From assembly GCA_018710905.1 (NCBI GenBank), contig DVIZ01000084.1, positions 28,769 to 92,768 on the forward strand: a stretch of 64,000 bases of DNA. Reading direction: 5' to 3'. Positions 63,564 to 64,000 of this stretch are shown here, piece by piece. The notes beneath the pieces were generated by a model, which was given only the letters and a program-made list of their open reading frames with translations, was not told the DNA's origin and did no database searches. The translations under genes and the position numbers were made by a program. Origin of the DNA: Candidatus Scybalomonas excrementigallinarum (lineage in GTDB: Bacteria > Bacillota > Clostridia > Lachnospirales > Lachnospiraceae). How positions within the stretch are numbered: the first letter of the stretch is position 1; every line of letters begins with the position of its first letter.

Positions 63564-64000
63564 ATGAAATGGAAGAAACTCACCATTGAGACAACAACAG
63601 CTGCAACGGATATGATAAGCTATGAATTAGGAGAATTAGGGGTAGAAGGTATTGAAGTTGAAGATCATGTGCCTTTAACAGAAGAAGATAGAAAGACGAT
63701 GTATGTAGATTTATTGCCGGATGAAATTGCACCAGATGATGGAACGGCAAAAATCAATTGTTATATAGAAGAAGATCAAGATTTAGAAGCGTTAGCAAAA
63801 CAGATCGAAGAAAAGCTAAAAGAAATTAGCGAGTTTTTCCCAATTGGAACAGGGAAAATTACATTTGGAGAAACGGAAGATAAAGACTGGATTAATAATT
63901 GGAAACAGTATTTTAAACCATTCCGCCTTGATGAAAATATTGTGATTAAGCCAACATGGGAAGAACTAACCGATCAGAAAGAAGGAGATTTGGTTATCCA
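63564..64000 (+). CDS. prmA: Ribosomal protein L11 methyltransferase, N-terminal part (runs off window)
   Basis: Partial gene cut by the window end; the visible 145 codons read MKWKKLTIETTTAATDMISY, a GVEGIEVED segment and the diagnostic DKDWINNWKQYFKPF motif of PrmA, then FRLDENIVIKPTWEE. PrmA trimethylates ribosomal protein L11. ATG 63564 has GAAGGAG about 9-10 nt upstream. The methyltransferase domain lies beyond the window. In many Firmicutes prmA follows dnaJ directly; here the accessory block lies between them. Confidence 0.93.
   Translation, partial: MKWKKLTIETTTAATDMISYELGELGVEGIEVEDHVPLTEEDRKTMYVDLLPDEIAPDDGTAKINCYIEEDQDLEALAKQIEEKLKEISEFFPIGTGKITFGETEDKDWINNWKQYFKPFRLDENIVIKPTWEELTDQKEGDLVI

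Overview
The window is A/T-rich chromosomal DNA of a spore-forming, anaerobic low-GC Firmicute, most likely a gut Lachnospiraceae. The grounds are the sporulation genes (gpr, spoIIP, a GerMN lipoprotein), AGGAGG-type ribosome sites, a CIRCE-controlled hrcA-grpE-dnaK-dnaJ operon, a membrane pyrophosphatase, and glycan operons that match from memory the intracellular beta-mannan pathway of Roseburia. I do not assign a genus. No rRNA, tRNA, CRISPR array, transposase or phage gene was seen.

Layout. 1-5.2 kb: tail of an arabinoside import operon (MalG-type permease, binding lipoprotein, GH43, GH51). 5.3-12.6 kb: arginine biosynthesis, argG divergent from argCJBD, followed by an orphan sugar-type binding lipoprotein. 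12.8-19.5 kb: a DMT-family membrane protein, comEA, a two-component system, a GerMN lipoprotein and comEC. 19.6-27.4 kb: holA, rpsT, gpr, spoIIP, lepA, hemW and a cytidylate-kinase-like gene. 27.5-35.0 kb: hppA on the minus strand, then hrcA-grpE-dnaK-dnaJ behind a perfect CIRCE element. 35.1-63.2 kb: an accessory block that is almost entirely a beta-mannan utilisation locus. 63.56 kb to the end: the start of prmA.

The mannan block reads as one pathway. A lipoprotein and two permeases import manno-oligosaccharides (no ATPase is encoded here, so a shared MsmX-type ATPase is presumed). CE2 and CE17 esterases remove acetyl groups, GH36 removes galactose, GH1 probably removes terminal glucose, GH113 trims mannan chains, and an AGE-family epimerase with two GH130 phosphorylases gives mannose-1-phosphate. 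A phosphohexomutase and a fused mannose-6-phosphate isomerase/ROK kinase deliver fructose-6-phosphate. An AraC regulator and two tandem LacI regulators sit inside the block, and repeated promoter motifs connect them to the genes.

Most notable: (1) a Tet(M)/EF-G-like ribosomal GTPase fused to a YacP/Rae1-type NYN ribonuclease domain, lying in the middle of the mannan locus; (2) an ungapped 63-nt promoter element (48/63 identical) shared by an ABC exporter and the GH113 gene on either side of the AraC gene; (3) the 28-kb block separating dnaJ from prmA, which are neighbours in many Firmicutes; (4) a ManA-ROK fusion; (5) several small RNA-structure families, including a comEA start codon buried in a hairpin whose loop holds the Shine-Dalgarno sequence.
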